DNA of 64,000 nt from Larix kaempferi (lineage: Eukaryota; Streptophyta; Pinopsida; Pinales; Pinaceae): the NCBI GenBank assembly GCA_027924585.1, contig BSBM01000096.1, positions 8,059,501-8,123,500 of the forward strand. Reading direction: 5' to 3'. The translations under genes were made by a program, and so were the position numbers. Under the pieces are notes generated by a model. It ran no database searches. It was not told the origin of the DNA and was given only the letters and a program-made list of their open reading frames with translations. Positions 24,401 to 35,691 of this stretch are shown piece after piece; position 1 is the first letter of the stretch, and each line of letters begins with the position of its first letter.

Positions 24401-26232
24401 TCTCTGTGTTCGTGATTTCGAATTGGGAAGCATTTTGATGAAACTGTTCTTTAAAAAAATTCTCTGTGTCTAAAATTTTGAATTGGAAGGTACCTGATGG
24501 TACTGTTTCCTTTAAATTCCCTGTGTATCAATCTCTTAATTAAACGTTTATACAATTAGTGAATACAAAATGACTATGCCTTTTTATTCTCTGTTCTTTG
24601 ACTATTGATTGGCATTCCCAAATTTTCTTGAGAACCGAATTGTAACTTTTGCCCTTACTTATCTCTGTAATCGCTAAATCGAAACCTCTCTGTATGCATT
24701 TCACATCAGTGTGGGTATCCCAATTGGATTCTGGATCCTGTTCGTTGTTGAAGTTGTATAGCACTAATTTTATTCTCTATACGAAGCCCAGATGTGTACA
24801 CTATTCAAAACTCAAATGTATTCGAATTCACCAGAAGTGTATCTTGATCCCATTTAAAATATTTGTGTACCGTTGACGTTTTCTAGAACTTATTTTCTTT
24901 GTTACTTAAAAGACTTGGGGTTTTAAATTTATGTGCCCAATACAAATCTTCCTAAACCGCCCAGACCTTGCATCCGTAATGGAACTTAAGCTGGCATGAA
25001 GATTGGAATAGGGCCAAACTCTAGCGCTGTCCATTGGTGGAAAATTACAATTACCCAAGTACTGAAAGATAAATGAGATCTATAAATATTTTGTTACTAC
25101 GAACAAGGAACTATGCATTCAACCCTCACCTCGACGAGCCCTGTATTGTATGGCTCCTTCCAGGATTCACGACCTGTCTCGTGTTCAGAATTCTCAGCGA
25201 TTTAATGACTGACCCGTGATGTAAGGATGAACCATCTATCTACTATCGCACATCAATCTTTGGGAGTGGGAGTAGATTGAATTCTGGTTTCCACCTGTTC
25301 GGAATCCCAACAGTTTCATTGCGCATGTTATGCCACTGGTGACATGGCTTAAGGGTGATAAGTTGGATTTATTTCTCGATTGTTTTCTATTATAGTATCT
25401 CTTCCTTTTGTTTGACTAAGGATTGATTTATATTTTCATAACCATTTGTAATGGGGTAGGAGTTAAATACCATTATTTATGCATTTTACAATTAGATGAA
25501 ATACTATCAGTGATGCAATTTATATTTAGATGTATGGTGTAGTAGTTCGTTGATGTAAATTCTTATTTCAAATAGAATTGAATTATAGTGCTTTATTTGA
25601 TTACCATTATATATGCATTTTATAGTTATATGAAACACCGTTAGTGGTGCAATTTATATATAGATGAATAAGTGGAATAGTTCGTTATGACAATTCATAT
25701 TTCAAATGAAATTGAATATAGTGCTTTATATAAATACCACTATTTACACATTTTATACTTAGATGAAATATTATCAGTGATGCAATTTATATTTAGATGT
25801 ATAAGTGGAATAGTTCGTTTATGTCAATTCATACTTCAAAGTAGAATTGAAGTGTAGTGCTTTTATTTGTGTCAATTTATAATTGAAATGAGATGTTTCT
25901 ATTTATGTCGAATTGTATTTCAGGGGTAAATTTAAAATACTCCTAGTTAGGTCAAGTATATGTGATACATAGAAGTTAACCGCATGGGATTACATTTGTA
26001 CTTATATGTTCTATGGTTAACTTTTCATATTCTTTTTAAGTATTATACTACATAGGAAAAGTTAAATATTTTAGGTATTGTGGTAAGGAAGTGGATTAAA
26101 TAGGAGTCTCAAGTAGTAAGTGGATGAAACTGTAAAGGAAATTTCTCCCATGATCACTATTTCATGAATGTGTAACTGGTTGCTATGCTATACTTTCAAA
26201 AAAAAAATCGAGCTAGAACGATGACCCCTACA
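21437..26232 (+). repeat. 3' LTR of the Tekay element (about 4.8 kb)
   Basis: Aligns with the 5' LTR from 'CACTTATGACTG' onward and ends CCCCTACA. The true first base is either 21437 (TGTATG...) or 21441 (TGTAATG...). The right flank starts tcggccatta, which belongs to the old 70-bp array. Confidence 0.88.
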
Positions 26233-26409
26233 TCGGCCATTAAAAAAAGTAATAGAATGAGGGAGATCTTGTAACAGTTGTAACATGTAACGTTTTTTAA
26301 AGTAATAAAATGTAAAAAGTAATACTATGAGGGAGATCTTGTAACGCATGTAACATGTAAGGTTTGGAGAAAGTAATAAAATGTAATAATAAACTTAATA
26401 AATATTATG
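26233..26409 (+). repeat. 70-bp tandem array, right part
   Basis: Two more units of the array at 1676-2090 ('gagggagatctt' at about 26259 and 26329), ending 'aaacttaataaatattatg'. The string tcggccatta occurs at both ends (26233-26242 and 26410-26419). The left flank of the Tekay element ends in the same 'attatg', so the element entered at an 'attatg/tcggcc' border. Confidence 0.85.
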
Positions 26410-26605
26410 TCGGCCATTAATAAAATAAAACGACGTGAAAAACACCTCTCCTCGAAAGTTAATTATTTTCTAATAATTATTTTATTATTTAAACTACATG
26501 AAATTATATTTAAATTTAAATTAACATTTAATTTAAATTTAAATATATATTAATATTTACATATAAGTATATAAGTTCTTTACTATGTATAATAAGAACT
26601 ACATG

Positions 26606-26682
26606 TGGTATAGTGGTAAGGGTGTTGGGATAATGGGCATGAGGTCCAAGTTTCAATCCTCCTAGATCATCTACTTTTTTTT
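26606..26682 (+). other. tRNA-like pol III promoter motif (possible SINE head or tRNA relic)
   Basis: TGGTATAGTGG (26606-26616) matches the tRNA A box. AGTTTCAATCC (26649-26659) is a degenerate B box at tRNA-like spacing, and a run of eight T (26675-26682), a pol III stop signal, follows. I could not fold a proper cloverleaf: the anticodon and T arms do not pair. So this is not called a tRNA gene; a decayed tRNA or a tRNA-derived SINE head is more likely. Confidence 0.35.
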
Positions 26683-26764
26683 AAATATAGAATTTCGTAA
26701 ATATATTGAATTTCATTATCATGTAAAGTGAGTTTTATACTTGCATAGATTTCAATGTATGGAT

Positions 26765-27015
26765 GCATAGATTTCAGTGTATGGGGTTTTTTTATTGCAT
26801 ATTTTTCAGTGTAGATGTTATTCTGTGGACGCATAGATTTCAGTGTATGGGGTTTTTTTATTGCATATTTTTCAGTGTAGATGTTATTCTGTGGACGCAT
26901 TGATTTCAGTGTATGGGGTTTTTTTATTGCATAATTTTCAGTGTAGCTGTTATACCATGGACGCATTGATTTTAGTGTATATTTCATGGATGCATAAATT
27001 TTAGTGTATATGTGA
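26765..27015 (+). repeat. 66-bp tandem repeat
   Basis: Units start with 'gcatagatttcagtgtat' or close variants at 26765, 26831, 26897 and 26963, an exact 66-bp period, with a partial unit on each side. The minus-strand frame that repeats 'KKPHTLKSMRPQNNIYTE' is a by-product of the period being a multiple of three. Confidence 0.9.
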
Positions 27016-27149
27016 ATGTTTGACTTTTTTGATATAGAGTCTAAACTAGAAATGGAAGATCTGCATGCAGAAGATGCTATGAGACAAACCGGCGAAGAAC
27101 CAAAAATATAGAACGCCGAACATCATAAAACATATCAAGGAATAAAATC

Positions 27150-27783
27150 TTACGAATGACAACAAAAGAACGAGAAGAAGACTTGAAACGAAAAACATAA
27201 GAACAAACAGAATTTTGAAAAAGGAAGTTGGACGAAATGACAGCAGAAGAATGAGAAGAACGAAGAAAACGAAACACAGATCGACAAAAAGAATATCGAA
27301 AAAGAAAGTTAGACAAATTGATAGCAAAAGAACGAGAGAAACAAAGAAAACGAAACATTGATCAACAAAGAGTTTATCGAGAGAGAAAGTTGAAGCAGTT
27401 GGAAGAACAAAGAAATCAAGTTGCACAACAACAAATAAATCAAAATGTACGAAATGACGGCAAAAGAAGGAGAAGAACGAACAAAACAAAACGCAGATCA
27501 ACAAAAAGAAAATCGAAAAAAATGTTTGGCGAATTGACAGCAGAAGAACGAGAAGAAAAAAGAAAACGAAACATTGATCGACAAAGAGCGTATCGAGAGA
27601 GAAAGTTGAAGCAATTGGAAGAACAAAAAAATCAGTTTGCAGAACAACAAATAAATCAAAATGTACGAAATGACAGTAGAAGAAGGAGAATAACAAACAA
27701 AACAAAACGTAGATCAACAAAAAGAGAATTGAAAAAAAAATTACGCAAATTGTCTCTGTTTTCCAGTTTAACAATTTACTCAA
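27150..27783 (+). pseudogene. Charged peptide-repeat coding array (STPR-like), broken
   Basis: The plus strand encodes imperfect 27-residue (81-bp) repeats such as 'REEKRKRNIDRQRAYRERKL'. Copies begin near 27238 (with a stop), 27319 and 27535, and degenerate or frame-shifted copies lie between and before them; a larger 216-bp block is duplicated. The longest open part is 27318-27866. The Arg/Lys/Glu-rich pattern with RxxRxxxYRxRKL recalls STPR-type repeats and N-terminal repeats of some Helitron or helicase-like ORFs. No helicase or Rep domain follows, so that origin is only a guess. The phenylalanine-rich minus-strand frame over the same bases is a shadow. Confidence 0.45.
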
Positions 27784-27902
27784 TCCTTAATACTTATTAC
27801 TTACATTATGATAATCCTCGTAAATGTATCTGTGTTTTCAGCTTAACCTGTTCCTTACAATGTTGATCAAACTCCAGTTTTGTGTCACTGCCCATGACTG
27901 AA

Positions 27903-28079
27903 ACCAGCCTAGATCCAAATCCTAGGCTCTATCAAGCGCCGAGAGGGATCAAATCTCCTGCAGTGCAAACCTCTTCTCAGGTATTGCACTCAAGGATATT
28001 TTCGAGGAGAGGTTTGCACCTCAAGAGATTTGATCCCTCTCGGCGCTTGATAGAGCCTAGGATTTGGATCTAGGCTGGT
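27903..28079. repeat. Long, near-perfect inverted repeat (hairpin, about 76-bp arms)
   Basis: Positions 27903-27957 and 28025-28079 are exact reverse complements over 55 bp. Pairing continues with a few mismatches to about 27978/28004, leaving a loop of about 25 bases. The tips read 'accagcctagatcc' and 'ggatctaggctggt'. A transcript would form a strong hairpin. No clear target duplication flanks it. It could be a foldback or MITE-type element, or a small-RNA precursor. A half-copy of the arm lies at 29071-29126. Confidence 0.9.
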
Positions 28080-29070
28080 ATTTGTACAATCCTCTATTTT
28101 TTGGGAAATTAATAGAGTTATTTTATCTTATCTTCAATCATTCTTATGGTCCATATTTGTTGAAATAAATTTTTTTTTTTCACAAACAAGTTTTTCATGT
28201 CTCTCTCAAAAATAACAAGATCCGATTAATATAATGACAACACAAGTGATATTTTAAAAATCTAGGTAGTATAATGTTTATCTAGTATCTTTCTAGGGGT
28301 AAGAAATTGTATCATGTATTTATAAATAACTAGAAGTTTAATTCAACCAAAGAATGCCTTTGAGCTACTTTGATATGTGTTGTAAATAACAATGTCACCT
28401 ACTCATAGAGGACACATAAAAGTTTTGTATATGACCATTTTTAGAAAACAAATGGTCATTGTAATCCTCTTTTAAAGGAGAAAATCTTTTTTTTTCCTAG
28501 TTCTTTTCCAAGTTGAGTTATTTAATGGTCATTGGAATCGTCTTTTAAAGGAGAGAAAAACTCATTTTTTTCCAAATTTCCTTGCAAGTGGTTGAGTTAT
28601 TTATTTGACCCTATCAACTAATATCAATTTATTTACATATTGTCTTTCACAATTATTTTATTTATTTTCCTATTTAAACTTGATCTCTTCAAATAATCTA
28701 AAATTAAATTAATATTTATTTTTATTTTTAAAATACTTCACTAATGGTTAGCATCATGCTTCAAATATCTACTTATGAAATATATCAATATGAATCAATT
28801 GCATATTCATTTATAAAAAAGTATGATATTACCATTAGTTCATGCTTTAATTATGCTTGAAAAGTACTAAGACCTCAAATTCCAAATCCAATAATTATCT
28901 ATATGCATAAGAAGAAAATATATTGATTGATGATTATGAAAGTTACTTATGATAACATATAATTATCTCTTAAGTAATATGAGTCTTAATTTTGGATAGT
29001 ATTTTCAATGCATTTAAACATAATAAAACAATAAGGAATATGTTGATTATATAAAATGGTTTTAACCACA
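28080..29070. other. AT-rich intergenic DNA
   Basis: No gene, element end or RNA could be supported. The only structure seen is two short related stretches around 28450 and 28525 ('atggtcattg.aatc.tctttt'). Confidence 0.6.
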
Positions 29071-29126
29071 TAGATCCATCTTAAACTTGGATTATCAAGC
29101 ACCGAGAGGGATCCAAATTCTTGAGG
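29071..29126 (+). repeat. Diverged single-arm copy of the 27903-28079 hairpin
   Basis: 'atcaagcaccgagagggatc' at about 29094 followed by 'caaattcttgagg' matches the arm sequence of the hairpin with a few changes, including its 'cttgagg' side. The opposite arm is not convincingly present, though 'gagatccaagtctaagttt' near 29170 may be a decayed piece. Confidence 0.6.
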
Positions 29127-29738
29127 TATAATTTTTTTAAATTTTTTTAAATTAGCTCTCCTCTATTCCTGAGATCCAAGTCTAAGTTTTATTTTTTTTA
29201 TTTTATAGATAGACATGGAATTTGTTAATTACTTTTTATAGTTTTTTTATTTTAAAATTCGACATGATTTTTTTTAATTACTTTATTTTTGGTAATGTAG
29301 CGTTATGTTACATTACATTACCTTATGTGACAACATCTCCCCCATACTAGATTGTAGAGCATCTAGTTCCTCTTGTTGTAATAACTTATTAAATTTTCTT
29401 ATATGTCTAAACTATGGACATATTTGTCATATTAACTTAGATGACTTATCTATATCCTTTGGATCCATAGGACAGAATGTAGGGTCATTTTTTAGGTTAT
29501 ACATATAATATATTAAGTTGGTAGAAAAAAAAAAATTCAATAAAAATTTTCGTATATAATGATATTTTTGATTTCTAATGTGTGATATAAAATTTGAATG
29601 ATGAAAAATTAACTAACTTTAAAAGGTTGATGAGAAATCTATGCATGAGAAACACATGCACATGGGATTGATCAAATAATTGATGTAAAGGTATGTTGTA
29701 TAGCATAGGTAAAAAAGGCCTTGTTACTATATCATGAT

Positions 29739-30700
29739 TTCAGGATTGCATAAAGTATTACTAACTTGAATTCCTCTATTGAAATAATTATGACTTGTAC
29801 ATTAATATTAATAATTTGAGACAAAGTTGATATGTAAATAAGGAGAGGCAAATCTTCTCATCCTAAAATGTGTAACATGATCACTAATAAGTGAATGATA
29901 ATACTAAGAGTTTAGTAAATTCAAATTGCATCAAATTTTAATCTAGTTTATATACATATGTTATGTATAACCAAAATATTACAAATTTTATGAGTATTCT
30001 TTATAAGTATTACTATGTTATGCAAGTATTATTATTTCAGGATTGCATAAAGTATTACTAACTTGAATTCATGTATTGGAATAATTATGACTTGTACATT
30101 GATATTGGTAATTTGAGACAAAGTTGATATGTAAATAATGAGTATTCTTTATAAGTATTACTATGTTATGTAAGTATTATTATTTTAGGATTGCATAAAG
30201 TATTACTAACTTGAATTCATGTATTGGAATAATTATGACTTGTACATTGATATTGGTAATTTGAGACAAAGTTGATATATAAATAAAGAGGGGCAAATCC
30301 TATCATCCTAAAATGTGTAGCATTATCACTAATAGGTAAATAAGATAGTACTAAGAGTTTACTAAATTTAAATTTCATCAAATTTTAATCTATTTTATAT
30401 ACATATGTTATGTATAACATAAATATTACAAGTTGTATAAGTATTCTTTATAAGTTAAGTTTGTGACATAAGTTTTATAAACCTATAAATGTTATGTATT
30501 AGTGATCTCCATCGTACTAAGAGTTTACTAAATTTAAATTTCATCAAATTTTAATCTAGTTTATATACATATGTTATGTATAACCAAAATATTACAAGTT
30601 TTATAAGTATTCTTTATAAGTTGAGTTTGTGACATAGGTTTTATAAACCTATCATTTTTATGTATTAGTGATCTCCCTATTAAAGGGGGTAGTTTATTAA
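29739..30700 (+). repeat. Cluster of duplicated AT-rich blocks
   Basis: 'aggattgcataaagtattac' recurs at about 29741, 30039 and 30187, each followed by about 100 bp of near-identical sequence. 'ttatatacatatgttatgta' recurs at about 29949, 30395 and 30561. A third block around 'gtgacata.gttttataaac' recurs at about 30465 and 30630. The arrangement suggests several overlapping tandem duplications. Confidence 0.8.
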
Positions 30701-32540
30701 GTGAACCGTAACATTTAAAGAAAGTAATCAGAAAACGAAATCGAAGCAAGAATATAAACAGGCAATGGAACTAGCTGCTTAGTCAAGGTAAGATAAAGAT
30801 GACGAGATCCTGCTTAGTGGACACTGAAGATATAGTCGTCGCCTTGAAAAAAAATCCTTTTCACTCCTTACATGTGTATAAGGCAGTTCATACGCATGGA
30901 GGGATGCTTTTTTTGGTTATCCAGTGGTCAAATTTTCTTTTGGGTGGCTATTGAAAATCCTCATAGAAATTATATTGTATAGGATGCGTCAACCTAACTT
31001 GGGATGGCATGTAATATTCTCACATTGTCATCTGACTTTTTGTACCCCTAAAAGTCATTGCCCTTTTGAGAGAATCAAAGGTCAAAAGCAATGAATTCAC
31101 GAGGAACGTGAAGATCATATTCTCAATATTCAACATTTGGTATTGTTCAGATGCTATTACTTATTTGTATTTAGCAGAGCCAACAAGACTTAGCAACCCA
31201 TTATTAGTTATTTATCCTTCTCAAAATTATGCATTATGAGAGTAATATAAGGCCTTAGATATCAACAAAATTTTACATATTGATTCATTTCACAAGGACA
31301 AATATGATACCATTAAGCTTGATGCATTCTTTGATTTGTTGTAAAATTTTCATGATATGATTCTCTAAAGAAAATGAGCACATACATAAAAGTAACTATA
31401 GTTTGTCACCATCAAGCACATTCTAAAACATTGGTCACCATCCCTTCTTTGTATAATCCAAATGCATATAAATGACACAATTTTCCATACTTAATGTGCA
31501 AAATAAAGAGGGGAAGTGTTCTATCTTGCATATGATTGCACTTTTGGCTTCCACGTCAGGTACGACATACATAGGGGGTCTGGATATACGGACATATATG
31601 GATAAAATATACATAAGCATGGGGGTTTTCCCACATCATAAGTAATTACTAATGCCATCGGGAACTCCCTTCGTGATGTGCATTTTATGGCATTATTTTG
31701 AATGTGAAAATATGCATCTAGATTTGGATGAAAACTATTGTTCTTTACTAGGTATAATTAATTCTTCTCCTGAACCACTCTCACTTTGTTAATTCTATTC
31801 ATTGTTGGTGCATGTTTATTAATTCCCACAAATGGTTTCAAGGATTGCATGCATATAACAAAATTGTTATGTGCATCAATGCTATGAATTAGTGGTGAAT
31901 GTGCAATGGTTGGCATATATTGGTAATACATTAGGTCGTATACATACTTCTCAACATGCCTAAGGAGTTACATACATAAAATATCTAATGTTGGCATACA
32001 CACCATTCATAAATAGAGGCCATAGTGCATGCTTGAATCTTTGAGAACTGTAGATTTGGTTTATGGTGATTGGTACAAAGTATATTCATGCATCAAATTT
32101 ATGTATATATGTGCATAGTCACATAAATAATGTTGAAATAGACTCACCCACCGCTTTTTTTACTAGGCATGCAAATAGAGTAAGCTACAAGATTTTATGA
32201 AAATGGTTGAGTGAGTGTATGATTAGAAATCCATTTGGAATGGAGTTACATTTGCTTAATATAATAGTGGGAAAATTTGAGATTCGGTTGGGTTGCTTGG
32301 ATATATTTGTTGAAGGTGGAAAACCTTCATGTAGCTTATTTTGTTGAAACAAAAAACCTTGTTTTTATATCTTACATATAAACTTATATGTTGATGAATG
32401 AGGTCATTATTGCATGGATGATGTGTATTTGAAGGCCTAACCTTCTTGTTATTGGGTGAGTTTTCTCACAATTAAACACACATCGTGAATGATTAGGCTA
32501 TCAACACAACATGGCTATATCCAAATTTATGGTGCACTCA
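30701..32540. other. Intergenic DNA without recognisable features
   Basis: AT-rich sequence with only short, unsupported ORFs on both strands. Confidence 0.55.
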
Positions 32541-32544
32541 ACAG

Positions 32545-32964
32545 AAATGGTTATGTAACCATCTAATTGCTTAACACTTGGACTCGAAAAGAGCACCACC
32601 TAAGTGCGATATTGAGGGATTTGTGTTTGGAGTGGTTTGGGTGCTTGGCACATGTGGATTTGTTCCTTCCTAACCTTGGGTACATAGATTGAGGAAGGGT
32701 GTTATACTCATGGGTGGAAATGGAGTTTGTGTGAAAGAATATTATCTTGGCACAGTGGGATTCCCTACTCAAATTGTTGCTTGGAGAAGTGCTCTTGACA
32801 TAAATGGTTATGCAACCATCTGCTTTCCTAACACTTGGAGAGAGCACCACCTAAGTGCAATACTTAGGGATTTGTGTTTGGATTGGTTAGGGTGCTTGGG
32901 ACACATAGATTTGTGACTCCATAACCTTATATGCATAGTTTCAAAAAGGGTGTTATATTCGAGG
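32545..32964 (+). repeat. Direct duplication of a block of about 170 bp, offset about 257 bp
   Basis: 'aaatggttatg.aaccatct' at 32545 and 32802 starts two copies. Both continue with 'agagcaccacctaagtgc', 'agggatttgtgtttgga' and 'gggtgttata'. The copies differ at many sites, so the duplication is old. Confidence 0.8.
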
Positions 32965-34250
32965 TTGGTAGGTTATCTTGGAGATTGTGATGAGTGGTTG
33001 AAGGTGGCACACGTCTCAAAGGGTGATCCCCTTTTGAATTTGAACACATGCTTCCTTGTAACCTACTATTGGGTTTGAATATTGCCATAGTCGCAGGTCC
33101 TAGTAGATGCATAAACCATCATTTTGGTGTGTTCCATTCAAGCACCAATTACAAGGGATCTATCAGTGGGACTACAAAATGACAGAGTGGGTCACATTAA
33201 AAGCTTGGATTTTGTTTACAAGGTGTCCTAATGCAATAGTACATGGGAAATCTAAAGTGAATACAAAATCATCTAGGGAATTTTATTAAGTCAAATTTCA
33301 ACCAATTTTTCAAGACTTTACAATTTTTTATAGTTTAGGTAAGCTGCCAAGATTTCACAAGATTTTCTAATTCCGTGCAATATTCACCAAAAATTTTACA
33401 AATTTTTATAATTTTGTGAAAGATTCACCCAAAATTTACAAGATTTTATAATTCCATGAAACATTCGCCAAAAAATTATATATACATATTATATTATTGA
33501 TAAAATAGCCTTCATACTTTACCGTGTATCATGGGGATTCACCCATTTTTATACATATAAATTTACAGGGGGTTCTTAAAATCATCCCTGCTATGAATGC
33601 ACCAGTGCCTTGTATGTATATAATGGTTTGTGCCAATTTTTATATTAAAAACAACTAGTGTAAGCGGTGCGTCATATATGCACCGAATGGGGTGTTGCAC
33701 TGTTTTTCAAGCGCACCAAGTTGGAAATTCAAGTGTTTTTAGAAAGAAAAAATATTATTTCTTATTTATAATTAAAATTCTCATTTAATATTTTTTTATG
33801 TTTTATATAATAGATTGATGTATTTTATATGTTAATTAGAGACATCAACACAGAGAAAAACACTGGCAACAACAAAACCACGTTGACCATTACAATGTTC
33901 GATGGACATGGGAGGCTCGCGAGAGGGAGAGGGATTTGTAACCTCACCCCATTACTTCATAGACGAGAGGCCACTTGAGTGAAGTAGGACTCCTCAAGTT
34001 CTATGAGGAGGCTACATCTCTCAAGGGGAACTAGGAATTTTTTATGCAGTTGATATATCGGTGGGATCACTGGAGATAGGCCTTCCGTGTTGGTCCTCAT
34101 CAGTGGTTCCATCGCACTGAGGAGGATTATATTTTATCACTAGGCTATCTAAGAGATAGTAGGATTTTGCACATTTCCCTGATGTCCCATCCAGCATAAT
34201 AGCTAAGAGTCAACTTCCCTACTCCCAGAGATATATCAGTGATGTCGTCA
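32965..34250. other. Intergenic DNA with short A/T-rich internal repeats
   Basis: A motif close to 'caagattttataattccatg' with 'attcaccaaaaatttta' repeats three times between about 33350 and 33480. The rest, including a GC-richer stretch at 33880-34210, shows no coding or RNA signal I can support. Confidence 0.5.
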
Positions 34251-34251
34251 T

Positions 34252-34878
34252 TTTTTTTAACAAAAACTGGAAATAACATTTATATTAAAAAGGTTGTGCA
34301 CAACCATCCATATACAAAAATATGCCACATTTTGGATGCTAGAACTACGTAAGGCAGAAATCCTATTACAAAATCTTTCATAAACTTACAAAATTTCCCA
34401 AATGGCTTACCATCCTTAACCGAGAAACAGGTGGGATATACCCTCACAAACTGACTACACAAAAATTTACAGAAAAATATACAAAACAAACTGTTGAAAG
34501 GGAGACAATCTATTATTCTTTCATACTTGGAAATTCATAGGTTGGCTGGACGATCGAGACTTCTTCCATTGGGCAGACATCTTCATAGGGGGACTCCTGG
34601 AAATGGCTGCACTGGTTCAGCTTTACCACCTTGATTATTTCCTCATTAATTTCATCAACAGTACCCAAGAGCTCTGTCATATTTCCTTCCAGGTCTTCTG
34701 TGCGGGAATCCAAACAAGTGAGTTGAACCGTGATGTATTTGACATCCTCAGAAATGGCAGTAGTTTCCTGCAAACCTATGCACATGGTTTCACTGACCCT
34801 TCTGAGATGTTTCTTGAAATCCTCCATACTTCCCCTTGTATTTGCAAAAATATTAGACCAAATCGACATTTTTTCCAT
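34252..34878 (-). other. Unidentified minus-strand ORF with an A-tail-like 3' end
   Basis: Read on the minus strand, a 121-codon frame (34878 to 34513) begins 'MEKMSIWSNIFANTRGSMED', is acidic and heptad-like in its middle ('DLEGNMTELLGTVDEINEEI'), and ends in TGA or TAA-type stop sequence. About 250 bases later the strand ends in 'ttaatataaatg...ttgttaaaaaaaa' (plus 34252-34262 region). That ending resembles the 3' end of a retroposed sequence or LINE. No domain is recognised and no target duplication was found. Confidence 0.3.
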
Positions 34879-35580
34879 GGAAGGCTTCGGAGAAATTCCT
34901 ATCGCCTTCTCTCTGCTCTACTAAGAATCACAATCGATAATGACAACAGAAGGATTTCCAAAATAAAGGGACTGAAAAATCTCACTAAAATCCGTAAGTA
35001 AGTTCAAATACTCGAACAAGTCTTCCTCCACCACTACACACAAACTCACCAACACATTCTGTTGGTGTACAAACTAAGGATGACATGCTTGAAACCGATT
35101 GCCCTGGTAGCTTGACACTTGTTGTCACGAAGTCAGCTAATTGTTGTACATAGTTGATGTGAGGAGGAGGAGGAAGGCTCATTACATTCTGGAGGGTTTC
35201 TTGGGATTATTCTTGTTTATTTATTGGAGTCACTTGGCCATCAAGAATTCCCTGCATTTGCAGAATAGAACACAACAACTGCTTCTGCAGTGGCAGCTTG
35301 AACATGGCACGCAATAAAGAAATTGCGTGCAGAATTTAATCAATGAGCTCTGGGAAATTAAGCATCACATTCTTTTTTCCTTTCAAATAGACCTCATCTA
35401 TGTCGTAGGATCGAGCCACCATCTATGGTTATTTGAATCACCATAACGTGAATTTGAACCTACGATAATTAATCGAGATTGTTATTTAATATTCTATGGA
35501 TGTTTGTCTAACAGTGTAAGTTGTGGATTACTTACAAGGTTAACATTGCGGAATTTAATATTAATTGAGTTAATATTGTG

Positions 35581-35644
35581 GATTATTACCGTGACAGGGT
35601 GTGGCTCCTCATAGGCCCATGACAGACGACGAAGGCCTGGGAGC
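35581..35644 (+). repeat. Copy of the gene-fragment end found at 37480-37557
   Basis: 'gattattaccgtgacaggg' with 'tggctcctcata' and 'cgacgaagg.ctg.gag' occurs here and again at 37480-37557. The later copy carries an extra 17-bp duplication ('ctcctcatacgctcg'). Confidence 0.75.
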
Positions 35645-35691
35645 CGCCACATGTAGTATTTTCACAGCGTGTCAATGTATGCCACTTGGGT

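Larger units (their letters stand above)
2091..26232 (+). mobile_element. Tekay/Del-type Ty3-Gypsy chromovirus, about 24 kb including a nested element
   Basis: Two long direct repeats (2091-6851 and 21437-26232) flank an internal region with a PBS, gag, protease, reverse transcriptase, RNase H, integrase and a C-terminal chromodomain, ending at a polypurine tract. The domain order PR-RT-RH-IN-CHD and the chromodomain's 'SATWED...MRRDFPYLF' ending are typical of chromoviruses of the Tekay (Del) clade, which is known for long LTRs. Without the nested 9,963 bp (insert plus target duplication) the element is about 14.2 kb. All coding parts lie in one frame, with eight nonsense codons. The left end has lost the first bases of the LTR, so no target duplication is seen. 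Confidence 0.9.

Noticed and set aside
26606-26682. A functional tRNA gene
   Set aside because: The A box fits, but the anticodon and T arms do not pair and the B box has several mismatches.
27046-27783. A 245-codon minus-strand ORF rich in Phe, Leu and Cys that looks like a membrane protein
   Set aside because: It is the complement of the Arg/Lys/Glu-rich repeat array (GAA and AGA codons read as TTC and TCT). The peptide repeat pattern is coherent on the plus strand.
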